Shown piece by piece: positions 49,501 through 57,881 of a stretch of 64,000 nucleotides of DNA. The DNA is taken from NCBI GenBank assembly GCA_030490835.1, contig CM059971.1:72992224-73056223 (forward strand), written 5' to 3'. The notes beneath the pieces were generated by a model, which saw only the letters and a program-made list of their open reading frames with translations, did no database searches and was not told where the DNA came from. Numbering within the stretch: position 1 is the first letter of the stretch; each line of letters opens with the position of its first letter. Made by a program: the position numbers and the translations under genes. The DNA is from Annona cherimola. Its lineage: Eukaryota > Streptophyta > Magnoliopsida > Magnoliales > Annonaceae.

Positions 49501-51051
49501 TACATAAATTGGACTGTTTTATGCTTACAATAGATGTCCAGTTATCACTAATTGATGAAACTATTTTCTGGTCCCTAAAATGGTTGGTGGGTGCAATGTG
49601 ATACTTTTAGACTGTCTCCGTGAAATGGAACGACTCATCAAACTTATCGGACCTAACTAAAGCAACCTCAGAAGAAAATATCTGGAAATATTTTTAAAAT
49701 ACATTGAGGTGTTTATATATATATATAAATTATATATCTAACTATTTTATTATGTCAATCCCATATATGTTTGATTTAGATGATAATTAGTTTGCTTTTA
49801 AAGTACATAATTCTAAATATAATAAGTGAGTTATGTTTTAAGTTCATGATCAAATAGGCCTCATTTATTGTGAAAAGTGCTGCATTCAAATGCAAAATAA
49901 TATTTTCCACACACATACATTGGCATAAGATAACCTTATAAATTAACAAATATATATTATATAGGGTATGTTTGGTTGGAGGTAAAACTTTTGATAAAAA
50001 AATTTTTAGGTAGAAGTTGTCAAATAGATAGAAAATGATGTGATATAATATGGATAACAATGAAGAGTAAAAATAATAAAGTTAACATAGGTAAGTTAGT
50101 TGTATGGATAGTTTGTATAGAAAAATATGACAAAATAATTGAAAATAGATTAGTTACGGAAAGTGAAAAGTTTTTATTGATATTTTTTTTACTCCAAACA
50201 AATACACTCATAGTGGATATAAATAGCTTTTTCTCTTAGAAATAGAGTTCACGACGAAAAGTTTAAATTTCTATTATTAAAGATTGATTAGGATAAAGAA
50301 ACATAAAATTTTATAATTAAGTAAGGTCAACTTAATTTGACACATAATATAGGGCCAATAGCAATTTTTTTTTCTCTTGAACCCCTGAGTGGAAAAATGT
50401 GGATTTCTGAAGATAATTTATGTGGAGAACTTATTCAAAGAAAAGGAAATATTCGAAAATTTTTGCTTTTGAGAAAATTTTAGTTTCATAAATTTCTTTT
50501 CATTTCCCTAGCAAAGGATGAATAAAAACAAAGAGAAGCGTTTTGTAATAATATAAGAGACTAGAATCTAGAATCCATATCATACACTCTACATCATAGT
50601 GTTGAAAATCTGTACTTCAATTAAAGCTAATCTTTTTATAATTAGCGTAAAAATATAAGATCTCAGTGATAATGAATGATTGAACTAGGTTGCGATAACA
50701 CATATTCATGTAGAATAAATAAATAAAAGAAAATGGAAAGGATGATGATGAATACGAACCGTATTTCTTGATTGTGTGATGAAGGTAGGGAGAGACTCTC
50801 GGGGCGATCCCGTGAGATAGTTCCATGGGTTTGGCCCGTGCTTCCTTTAGTGCAGTGACGAAATCCTTGAGATTCCCAAAGGGCATCTTGTAACTTGCCC
50901 CTTGGATCCCTTGCTTCCTCAAGGCCCTCTCCAGTCTCTTGGGCGTCACCCACATGTAGTTCACCGTCTTCCAGATCAACGACAAGATCAGCACTCCACA
51001 TGAGATTCCCACCAAATTCAGCACAAACCTCTGCATTTCCATCTCTCTCAT
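37090..51051 (-). CDS. Cytochrome P450, CYP72A-type, complete five-exon gene
   Basis: Exons 51051-50760, 43503-43283, 41255-41008, 39330-38949 and 37518-37090 join to 1572 nt, encoding 523 residues; all four introns are GT...AG and phases agree. Landmarks: hydrophobic N-terminal ER anchor (about residues 8-30), [10 protein letters not shown] after it, I-helix AGQETT at 332-337, ExxR (EVLR) at 388-391, PERF at 443-446, heme loop [10 protein letters not shown] at 463-472 with the cysteine ligand at about 470. Length, exon number and motifs match the plant CYP72 clan, CYP72A family. Known members act on triterpenes, iridoids (secologanin synthase) or gibberellins; the substrate here cannot be inferred. 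It would use O2 and electrons from NADPH-P450 reductase at the ER. Intron 1 (7.3 kb) is filled with MITEs. Ser/Thr changes beside the heme loop ([10 protein letters not shown]; Ala in the paralog) are the only oddity. I see no disabling lesion. Confidence 0.92.
38443..38835. repeat. Foldback MITE F3 in intron 4, with 9-bp target duplication
   Basis: Element 38452-38826 (375 bp) starts GGGCTTGATCTC and ends GATCATTTGTC, flanked by ATCTTATTT at 38443-38451 and 38827-38835. It has the F core (TTTAATCTATAAACTCAATTT, AACATGACTAAAATAGTCC) but no strong palindromic cap. It occupies the same intron site as the element at 58788-59204 in the paralog. Confidence 0.85.
38949..39330 (-). CDS. CYP72A gene 1, exon 4
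   Basis: 382 nt, acceptor TTGTAG before GTATTTCCC, donor GTGAGT after CTCAAGATT. It encodes YFPTKDNLR through LSQLKI, including the oxygen-binding I-helix AGQETT. Confidence 0.93.
39964..40445. repeat. Foldback MITE, type H, in intron 3
   Basis: Ends GGGTTACATAGAAG (left) and GAGGTTACATAGAAAG (right). The body includes GATATTTTAGACGGTTTAGA and AACATTAAATTATTT, shared with types H and G elsewhere. It is not in the matching part of the paralog's intron 3. Confidence 0.65.
41008..41255 (-). CDS. CYP72A gene 1, exon 3
   Basis: 248 nt, acceptor TATACAG before GGGATGCTG, donor GTACGT after GGTTACAT. It encodes [10 protein letters not shown] through FVPGY, with the C-helix to F-helix region ([16 protein letters not shown]). 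Confidence 0.9.
41325..41690. repeat. Foldback MITE F4 with GTGCATT-type caps, intron 2
   Basis: Left cap built on GCACCTGAATGCACTTAAG and GTGCATTCGGGCAC; F core arms with AATTTAAAATGTATTTAACA and inverse TTAATACACTCAAATC. The flanking sequence (AGCTAGTTTGTAATA at about 41692 and 63227) is uninterrupted in the paralog. Confidence 0.65.
43283..43503 (-). CDS. CYP72A gene 1, exon 2
   Basis: 221 nt, acceptor AATGCAG before GGAAAACATTC, donor GTAAGT after GTTGAAA. It encodes the segment completing [16 protein letters not shown] through [11 protein letters not shown], including the C-helix [12 protein letters not shown]. Confidence 0.92.
43540..43832. repeat. Tourist-like MITE (family T), intron 1
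   Basis: Ends near GCATGTGTTTGGCT and ATTAACACACCC, with the T-family body (AAAATTTTTCACTC, CAACCATTCTTACAATAA). It lies just upstream of exon 2 in gene orientation. Confidence 0.7.
44090..44410. repeat. Foldback MITE F5 with GGCC-type caps, intron 1
   Basis: Caps around AGGCCATTTGTTCCGGGCC (left) and GGCCTGATAACAAAAGGCC (right); F core TTTAATCTATAGACTAAG...AATGACTAAAATGCC and inverse. Immediately right of it, 44430-44560 holds a local duplication of about 70 bp ending AATAATACCGGTAGA. Confidence 0.7.
44560..45103. other. GCCCA-rich intron segment, left part
   Basis: Higher in GC than the rest of the intron, with many dispersed AGCCCA/GCCCAG words (TTAGCCCAGTACACAGCCCG, GAGCCCAGTTTTCAGCC). 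The same style resumes at 46670-47010 beyond the hAT-like insertion, so the two are one interrupted sequence. GCCCA resembles TCP-protein binding sites, but no function is shown. Confidence 0.5.
45104..46659. repeat. hAT-like MITE hosting nested foldback elements
   Basis: Inverted ends TTAGGGATGTTAA and TTAACACCCCTAA with interior words AACCCATTTAATAACTC and AACCCGTTTATTAAATGGG. The 8-bp flanks GTGGCACT and ATGACACC agree at five positions, a degenerate hAT-type duplication. The nested array 45360-46280 occupies its centre. Confidence 0.6.
45360..46280. repeat. Nested foldback array of superfamily G with solo cap units
   Basis: Two G elements face each other (arms 45360-45704 and 45937-46280), both ending in GTGCAGTCCGCTGTAAAATGG-type outer sequence. 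Between them are 58-bp units at 45721-45778, 45793-45850 and 45865-45922, each running GGG...CCC around the palindrome CAGTGCATG.GACTGCAC.GTGCAGTC.CATGCACTG. All units are separated by (AT)6-8. The whole is a near-perfect giant palindrome, so assembly length should be treated with care. Confidence 0.85.
46660..47060. other. GCCCA-rich intron segment, right part
   Basis: Continuation of 44560-45103 after the hAT-like insertion: TGCCCAGAGCCCACAAG, GTGCCCAGTTTCGAGCCCG, GTAGCCCATGGGCAC. No frame or RNA fold beyond the repeated word was recognised. Confidence 0.5.
47365..47640. repeat. Foldback MITE F6 with CACCCGG-type caps, intron 1
   Basis: Left CGCACCCGGTTGCTC, right GTACCCGGGTGCATTGAAAC; F core arms (AAATGTATTTAATATGTATA and inverse TAAATACACTTAGATTAAC). 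The cap resembles those at 55550 and 48880. Confidence 0.65.
47752..48245. repeat. Foldback repeat of another type, intron 1
   Basis: Arms built from TTTGGCCATTTATATTTTAAA and inverse AATGCAAATAGCCAAAATTTG, with ATGACGTTAA words near the centre. Ends are AT-rich and no duplication was identified. Confidence 0.5.
48880..49255. repeat. Foldback MITE F7, intron 1
   Basis: Inverted ends TGGTACACTCTAGTGTACTC and CTAGGTACACTAG with GTGCATTGAAGC inside. The centre folds on AGTCATTTCTCATATG / CACATGAAAAATGACAT. The core is diverged from the other F elements. Confidence 0.55.
49690..49935. repeat. Degenerate superfamily G element, intron 1
   Basis: Preceded by (TA)n and containing CTAACTATTTTATTATGTCAA, TTTGATTTAGATGATAATTAG and AATTCTAAATATAATAAGTG, diverged versions of the G body. 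Confidence 0.5.
49964..50209. repeat. Tourist-like MITE (family T), inverted, intron 1
   Basis: Ends GGGTATGTTTGGTTGGAGG and CTCCAAACAAATACACTC; the body is the inverse of the T elements at 33887 and 53139. Confidence 0.75.
50760..51051 (-). CDS. CYP72A gene 1, exon 1
   Basis: 292 nt from the ATG at 51049-51051; in-frame ATGs also occur at residues 4 and 6, so the exact start is uncertain by five residues. The donor is GTTCGT after AAATACG. It encodes the ER anchor ([19 protein letters not shown]) and the proline/glycine hinge region. Confidence 0.9.
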
Positions 51052-51798
51052 CTCTCTCGATTTTGAATGGAAGAAATAAAACCCACCTATATGTAGATTT
51101 TTGGTCGATGCAATTCATGTCTATCCCACATAAAATAAAATAAATATGAAACGAAATGGCCATCTGTATCCAAATTTCTGACATGATGGGCCCACTGTAT
51201 AGATGAAAGAGTATACGCGAAGTTAACGAATTCCAAACATGGAGGTTAGTTTGCCTCGGCGGTGGGGCGTAGCTAAGGATGCATCTCCAGCTCCTGAATC
51301 ATAGGTTCGCCTCAATTATAACTGTTAACTTTATTTATAAAACTTGAACATTGTACACAATCTTATCTTATCTTTATTTGTAAAACTTCCACTTTAACAG
51401 TATTTATGAAAATCAAATTCAAGCTGAGTTTCAAGTTAGAATTGAACTCTCACAATTTTTTTATTTAAGAATGATATGTTTAAAATTTTATATGAATATA
51501 TAATAATAATATCTTATCTTCATTTGTAAAACTTCGACTTTAACAATATTTATGAAAATCAAATTCAAGCTGAGTTTCAAGTTAGAATTGAACTCCCACA
51601 ATTTTTTATTTAAGAATGATATGTTTAAAATTTTATATGAATATATAATAATAACAAATCATCTGCAACAATAATAATACATAACTTAACTACTTTTTTA
51701 AAAAATAATAACATATAATATATTTCTAGAAGAAAAATTAAGATTTCAAAGTAAAACAAAAGGATGAAAATATTAATTTTAAAAGAAAATAATACAAG
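51052..51798. other. 5' flank of CYP72A gene 1 with a 146-bp tandem duplication
   Basis: Units at about 51366-51511 and 51512-51655 are nearly identical (shared TTTGTAAAACTTC, AAATCAAATTCAAGCTGAG, AAGAATGATATGTTTAAAAT). A TATA-like CATATAGG lies at 51089-51097 on the minus strand, close to the ATG; the promoter proper cannot be assigned with confidence. Confidence 0.6.
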
Positions 51799-52116
51799 CA
51801 GTCATGATTCAGTGAGGCTGGTTTCATGGAAACTTATATGAGGCCAACCCGTTACATATTTTCTTAATTTTATTTTTATTTTTTATAAAACACTTATCTT
51901 AAGTGTATTTGATTTATACACTAAGTTTTATTATTTTTGGATAAATGAACAAGTCTCATGAGATTATGCCACTATGTTTAAAAATAAAAAAATATTTAAA
52001 AATATCAGGTAAAACTTGATTTATAGATTAAATATACCTAACTTAACATGTGTATAAAAAACTAAAAAAAATTTTAAAAAAATATTTTTTAGGCCAGCCT
52101 ACGAGAATCACAGCTC
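51799..52116. repeat. Foldback MITE F8
   Basis: Ends CAGTCATGATTC and GAATCACAGCTC (inverse GAGCTGTGATTC, matching the GAGNNNTGATY terminus of other F elements), caps around GAGGCTGG / CCAGCCTAC, and the F core (TTAAGTGTATTTGATTTATA, GGTAAAACTTGATTTATAG). No target duplication remains. Confidence 0.7.
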
Positions 52117-53138
52117 GTCTTCCATAGAGCAAACTAAGGTAGAAGAAAACACTAGGAAAGGAAATTTTCAATAAAAAAAAAAAAAAAAAAAAAATTTCAG
52201 GCGCAACAAGCATGAGAGTTTCATACTAAAATATGGAAGCGTTTTAAGTACAAAAGAATGGCATAGGCCAATAGATTATGATGCTTTGTATGATATTGTT
52301 GCGGAAAACCAATGCATGTAATCAAAGATTGCGTAATTGCTAAAAACACAGCTTAAACACATGCAGTTGCAGGGATAGAATTGACGTGTAGGAAGATGGT
52401 CGATATAATGCTGTTAATGTGATGCATGGTAGCTAGTTGCGCATCCATGAGCACATATTTAGTCACTTTACCTTGCGCAGGCTCAAGTACTGGGGGAAGA
52501 AAGTAGCAGGTCTTATTTGTCTATGCGAAATTACATTCACGTGTTATAGAAGTCTTTCGGATGGCGGAATTCGTGCAAGAGCATGGATTAGAAGTCAATG
52601 AGTTGACTTCAAATGTTTTGTTTACATGATTTGTTAGTGGTAGCTATTGATAAGACACGCTTGTATAACGTGTTCATTAGAAATTAAATGCCCAACCATC
52701 CTTTAAATACTTTAGTCAAGCTTATGAAAGATGTAGATATTTTTAGGAGATGAATTGATTAGTCCAATGGGATAATAAAATTGAATAAGAACTTGGCTTA
52801 ATTAATTCTAGTGTACCAATCCAGGCTAGCTCGGTTGTTCCTGATGTCTGTCTTTGGCGTCGTGCATCGAGGGGTCTAAAGCTAGCAGCCGCAGCAACTT
52901 CGTTCTTCCTCGTTTTGTTGGGGCTAGTGTTCCCTTGTGGAAGCAATTTGGGCTTTTCATAAAAAATAGTCAGAAATATGTTAAGAATAATTTAAAGATT
53001 GATTTGTAAGATATTTGGAAAAAATTGAAAGAATTTTATCAAAGCTCTATTGTAATATAAGTTGAGACGTGATGTAAATATACACCAATAAAAATTAATT
53101 CATTAAAACTTTTACACCTACCTACACAAAAAATTTTG
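52117..53138. other. Intergenic DNA, nothing recognised
   Basis: Includes a 22-nt poly-A run near 52173-52194. A short minus-strand frame at 52743-52946 has no recognisable features. Confidence 0.5.
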
Positions 53139-53420
53139 TGGTATGTTTGGTAATGCTTAAAAAATGTCGGGTTAAAATTTTTCAATTTAAAATTTTTCAT
53201 TCTCCATAACTATCATATTTTTTAATTATTCATTCACATTTTCCTATACAACTATCCTACTTTTCAATTATTTCTACACAACTACCCATACAACTAACCT
53301 ATCTATTTTAACTTTATTCACTTTACTCCTTATTATTACTCATATCACATCACATCATTTTACAACTTTTACTCCATAAAACTTTTCATCGAAAGTTTTA
53401 TCCATTCACAAACACACTCC
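53139..53420. repeat. Tourist-like MITE (family T)
   Basis: Begins GGTATGTTTGGTAATG and ends CACAAACACACTCC; body AAAATTTTTCATTCTCCATAA and CAACTACCCATACAACTAA. Confidence 0.75.
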
Positions 53421-53759
53421 AAAAGTTTTATTACTTCTCAAATATATTATTGATCAAAAAAATTTCAGACTATTTCATAAAAAAAATTTCAGATTGAGAA
53501 CTTTCATATAAATAAATTTTATCGAATGGCAAAACCAACATAAGTATATGGAACTCTTACTAGCAAATCTTCGATCCTTGATTCGACCAGTGTTGCCAGA
53601 ACACGTGGGGTCTGACCGGGAATTTGTTGTCTTCCTCTCCCGGCTTGCATACACTCCGTCCGATTTGAAAGCTGAAAACCATTTGAACCTATTGAAACGG
53701 TAAAACTGGTTTTTTGTTTTCACAGAACTGTCGTGTAGACATTTGACATTGAGTACGAG

Positions 53760-54220
53760 GGTTTATACCTAGAAAATTTACCTCTAATCCTACTTATATT
53801 TATAAATTTTTAAAAATTTCACACATACCAATATATTTTGCCAAAAATTCCACTTATATCGACACCATTAGGAATCTATTAATTAGATCATTAGCCGCCG
53901 TGTAAAATAACAAATACACCCAAACCCTAATATAAATTGAGATTAATTTGTTCAAAATAAAAATTTACATTCAAATAATATGCAATTCTATAGCTGTAAG
54001 AGTGTTAAAAATTCATTTGAATATAAATTTTTAACAATAAAATCATAATTAGTGATAGACGTTTTTATCATTTTACAAGAATGCCAACAGATCCTTAACC
54101 GTGTGGATATAAGTGAAATTTTAGGCAAAATACATAAGTATATGTGAATTTTTTGAAAATTTATAGGTATAAGTGGAATTAAGAGTAAAATTCGTAAGTA
54201 TATATGAAATTTGTCCTTAT
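53760..54220. repeat. Foldback repeat
   Basis: Inverted arms: CCTACTTATATTTATAAATTTT, CCACTTATATCGACACC and ATTTACATTCAAAT are answered by inverse copies at 54010-54215. AT-rich; the boundary duplication was not resolved. Confidence 0.55.
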
Positions 54221-54349
54221 TTATTATAATTTTATTTATATTATTTTCTATTGATCACACAAATTCTAAAATATTTTTTTCTCATTTCCCACTCTTTTAC
54301 AAAATCCTACCAAAATCAGCATTTCCCATTCTTTTAAAAAATTTCCACC

Positions 54350-54670
54350 AAAATCAACATTACCGTACCCGTGGACATGAGCAAGCGGCGATGCTGTTTT
54401 GTTGTCAGCTCGAGAGAAAGTGGGTTGCTGGCGATGAGCCGCATGTTGCCGGAGTCGGATCTCACCATCGTCGTAGACTTGCTGAAGTTGATGACTTTCG
54501 ATTGGCAGATTTGAATGGTCATAGATGTCGTCCTTAATAGACAGGGAAAGGCTGCTCCTACAAATGGGCATTGTTCGAAGAACAGCGGATGCTTGGACTC
54601 GAACGTGGAGCACTAGAACTGGTACTCTGGTGGTGCAACTTTTGCATGCACATGAGGCCATTTTAACGTG
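54350..54670. other. GC-rich unassigned island
   Basis: Base composition rises well above the surroundings and short frames occur on both strands (54211-54537 plus, 54679-54266 minus), but no domain or splice pattern is recognisable. It may be a gene fragment. Confidence 0.3.
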
Positions 54671-54678
54671 TAGTTTCA

Positions 54679-55098
54679 ATATAAAATGAGAAATGATTTT
54701 ATTAGTCCAGGCTAAGCAAATGTTTTACTTAGCCCGTATTAAAAAACTCATTTATAACAACTCTTTTGTTTTACTTTTTTCTTCATATACTTGTTTATCT
54801 AAGTGTATTTAATATATAAACTAAGTTTTATCATTTTTATATATGTTTATATATTTTTTGAAAATTTTAAACAACTATGTGTATATATATATATTAAAAT
54901 ACTCTTATCCTTAAAAATCTAAAATAAATATACACACGTATCCAAAAATAGCAAAATTTAGTTTATATGTTAAATACACTTAGATAAACAAGTATATGAA
55001 GAAAAAAATAAAAAAATTATTGTATATAAATTTTTTCAGATGAGCTAAGCGGAATATTTGCTTAGCCCGGACTAACAGAATCATTCCTCATATAAAAT
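54679..55098. repeat. Foldback MITE F9 with GGCTAAGC caps and 9-bp target duplication
   Basis: Element 54688-55089 (402 bp), ends GAGAAATGATT and AATCATTCCTC, flanked by perfect ATATAAAAT at 54679-54687 and 55090-55098. The cap is a small hairpin, GGCTAAGC...GCTTAGCC. The core has the F words AAGTGTATTTAATATATAAAC and TAAATACACTTAGATAAAC. The duplication length assigns family F to Mutator-like MITEs. Confidence 0.92.
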
Positions 55099-55549
55099 TT
55101 TTGTTATTATATAAATAATTAAATATTTATAATTTAATATATATGTAATATTGAATCACCTATTCAAATCAGTTTACTCAACTTATTAAACCGGTTGTAA
55201 TCAAACCAATCCCTTAACGTGTTCTATCATGAGTTCGGTTATGAATTATTTATTTTATTTTTTTGATTGGTGAAAACATCGGGTCCAAAAAAGAAATTGA
55301 TAGAGACTGGTTATCAGTGGATACGAATAGTTTGAAAATTAGTTTTTACTTTTCAAACCATTAATTAAATTCGGTTAAATTCTTCATACTAACTTATTAA
55401 AGTATGCTAGATATTAATATATAATTCCAATCAAACTTTCGGAAACTACTGGAATCTTGGCAAGCCAAGAAGCCCGCAAAAAGCTGGAGTTACGTAACGT
55501 GGGTTCCCAATTTGATCTTGATGGCACTGTAACCATAAATGTAAGTTAC

Positions 55550-55908
55550 ATGATCGAATGAACCCGTATGCAAAGAAATCTACTTTTTAATATCCTTTTT
55601 AAAATTTTTTTATAAAATTATTAACCTAAGTGTTTTTAATCTATAAATCGTTTTTTACATTTTTGGAAACTGGTAGATATTTTGTATTTTTGAAAAATTA
55701 GACTGTTTTAATCATTTAAAAATGACTAAAATATCCTTATTTTTTAAAATAAAAAAATATCAACAAGTCTTTAAAAATGGTAAAACTTAATACATATGTT
55801 AAATATACTTAGATTAATAGTTTTATAAAAAAATTTCAAAAAAATATTAAAAAATAAGCTTTCGCACCCAAGTATACCGAAGCCAAATGTACCGGGTGTA
55901 TAAGATTT
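55550..55908. repeat. Foldback MITE F10 with CACCC-type cap
   Basis: F core (AACCTAAGTGTTTTTAATC, TGACTAAAATATCC, inverse AAATATACTTAGATTAATAG) with a right cap GCACCCAAGTATACC...TGTACCGGGTGT. Flanked by AAATGTAAG and AAATGTAAAAG, an approximate target duplication. Absent at the matching point near 1895-1905. Confidence 0.65.
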
Positions 55909-56327
55909 GAGCTCAAAATGTAAAAGTATAGAAATGAGCCCCGATTCAATGTTTTAGGAAATGCCTAAGCTGAGTGCAAATGTGCTGTTGCCCACGTCCA
56001 ACCGATTCGATCCTAATCTATGCAAACATTTTTTCTATTTTTCATACATTTTTTTATGTATAAACCATTCATAATATTCATCATATCATATTTGATTATA
56101 ATGACCAAAATTGAAAATTTTGAAAACGTTTATATATATTAGTTTTTATTTTCAAATTCTAACGATTTTCATATTTACCCTAAATTAATGTCATTTATTT
56201 ATAAGGTATAAATTTTCAATTAAATTTATTTTTAGCATATATTATATACGTAGTAATAAATTTTACTTAGTTTAGACGTAAATAACTTTAATTTTGAAAA
56301 ACAACCATTTGTACGGACTTAGAACGG

Positions 56328-56579
56328 CATTACAACAATTTGGCCAACGGTTCAACGGCAAATAATTGTTGTCATTGCTATTGGCAACAAATTAATTTTT
56401 TTGTTATAACATTTGTTGCTGACGTCTTGTAGTATTTAGGCAATAACAACATATTAAACGAAAAAATTTGTTACCAATCAAGATTAACATAGTTGTGGCA
56501 AAAGGAGGATGAAATAATAAAGCAACAAATTTTTTTTTTCTTATCAATTTTGTCATCAAAGACTGAATTTATTGTAGTG
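56328..56579. repeat. CACTA-like MITE with 3-bp target duplication
   Basis: 252 bp; inverse of the right end reads CACTACAATAAATTCAGTC, the left end CATTACAACAATTTGG. Flanked by CGG at 56325-56327 and 56580-56582. CACTA (En/Spm) elements make 3-bp duplications. Absent from the left copy near 2755-2775. Confidence 0.75.
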
Positions 56580-56880
56580 CGGACGGACCATTACTTAATA
56601 AAATAAAAAAACTTTAAATATGAATAATACATAAGAATTTTTTTAAATTTTATTTAAGACAAAGGCCAAGTGGCAGCGTCCCACAATTGACCGTAAGATC
56701 AATAAAGGATAAGGAAATTAATAAAGACATACTAGGACGCAAGTGCAACCACGTCCACATTGAAATCTAATTCGACTTATCATGTTATTTAAAATCGTTT
56801 GGTTTATTATGTTATAAAAAATTATCTTGATTAAAATTATGGGAGGGCCAATTTTGCTTAAAATATTTATAATCATGTAT

Positions 56881-57452
56881 AAATTATGAAAAATAGTTAG
56901 ATTTATTTCTAGATGCATTAGAATGTATCTAACTTTTTAATTACAGGGCGGCACTTATCCCTTGCGTGCAATACGAGCCGCTGTAAAAATTATTTTTTAT
57001 ATTTATTTATTTTTATATATATGCAAGCCCCACTTGGATTTTTTTAACTTTAAATGAAATTTGATAATTTTTGAATTTAAATGGTTGACTATTTTATTTT
57101 TATTTTTGAAAATGAATATAAAGGCATGAGCACATACAAAGATGGATAAACAGGGTGAATAAGTGATGTTACTTGTACATTTGTATCCTATGTTTCTTTT
57201 ATAAAGTAAATTGATAAAGTTTCTTCTCATCTTTAGCATAATCCATATTTCGGTAGATAATAGACTCAGATCAAAAGTGGCCGTGCTATTACGATATTTT
57301 TTAAAAAAATTTCAATATCACTCATATTTTGTAACAATTCAACTAATTCACCTTACAATTTTTACCTTAGATATTTTCTCTACTGATAAGTGGATCAACA
57401 TCGGATCACGTAGGCATAACCTAGGACTTTTACCAATAGGGTCATTACTGAA
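56881..57452. other. Intergenic DNA downstream of second P450
   Basis: AT-rich and without recognised features. It does not match the immediate 3' flank of gene 1, so one of the two flanks has been replaced close to the stop codon. Confidence 0.45.
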
Positions 57453-57881
57453 TTAGAAGAGTTTCCCCAAGATGAGTGGGGCACCATGCTGAGGGCGAAG
57501 AGTTATAACGGTGTGAGGAGCATGCACATAAGTGGGGGAGAGGTGGAATGAGAAATGCTGGAGGATGCTGGCGAGAGCCAGTTTGGATTCGATCATGGCG
57601 AAGTTTTGGCCAACACAGATCCTCGGTCCCCATCCGAATGGGAAGAAGGCCACTTGATTGTTGGTGGCCTTAGAGATTCCCTCACCAAATCTCTCCGGCT
57701 TGAACTCGTCGGCGTTGTCACCCCATAGTTCAGGATCATGATGGATGTGAATGATCGGGAGCCCCAGCTCGATGTTGGCTGGGAACCTCACTCCCCCTAG
57801 TTGCATCTCCTTGTAAGTGCGTCGAATCAGCAACGTTGCCGGCGGATATAGTCGGAGAACCTCGTAAAAGATCATTGTCAC
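57453..57881 (-). CDS. CYP72A gene 2, exon 5
   Basis: 429 nt including the stop; acceptor CATGCAG before GTGACAATG. It carries ExxR, PERF and the heme loop. Confidence 0.92.
   Translation of the reverse strand: MTMIFYEVLRLYPPATLLIRRTYKEMQLGGVRFPANIELGLPIIHIHHDPELWGDNADEFKPERFGEGISKATNNQVAFFPFGWGPRICVGQNFAMIESKLALASILQHFSFHLSPTYVHAPHTVITLRPQHGAPLILGKLF

Larger units (their letters stand above)
55320..56880. repeat. P450 3'-flank repeat, copy downstream of gene 2
   Basis: Homologous to 1755-3450 and 35560-36240 (see the shared words there). Relative to the left copy it carries two private insertions, 55550-55908 and 56328-56579, and lacks the two MITEs found at 2237 and 3046. Confidence 0.75.

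Noticed and set aside
37090..51051. First P450 gene as a pseudogene because of 7-kb introns and scattered exons
   Set aside because: All exons join in frame with GT...AG sites and every P450 motif is intact.
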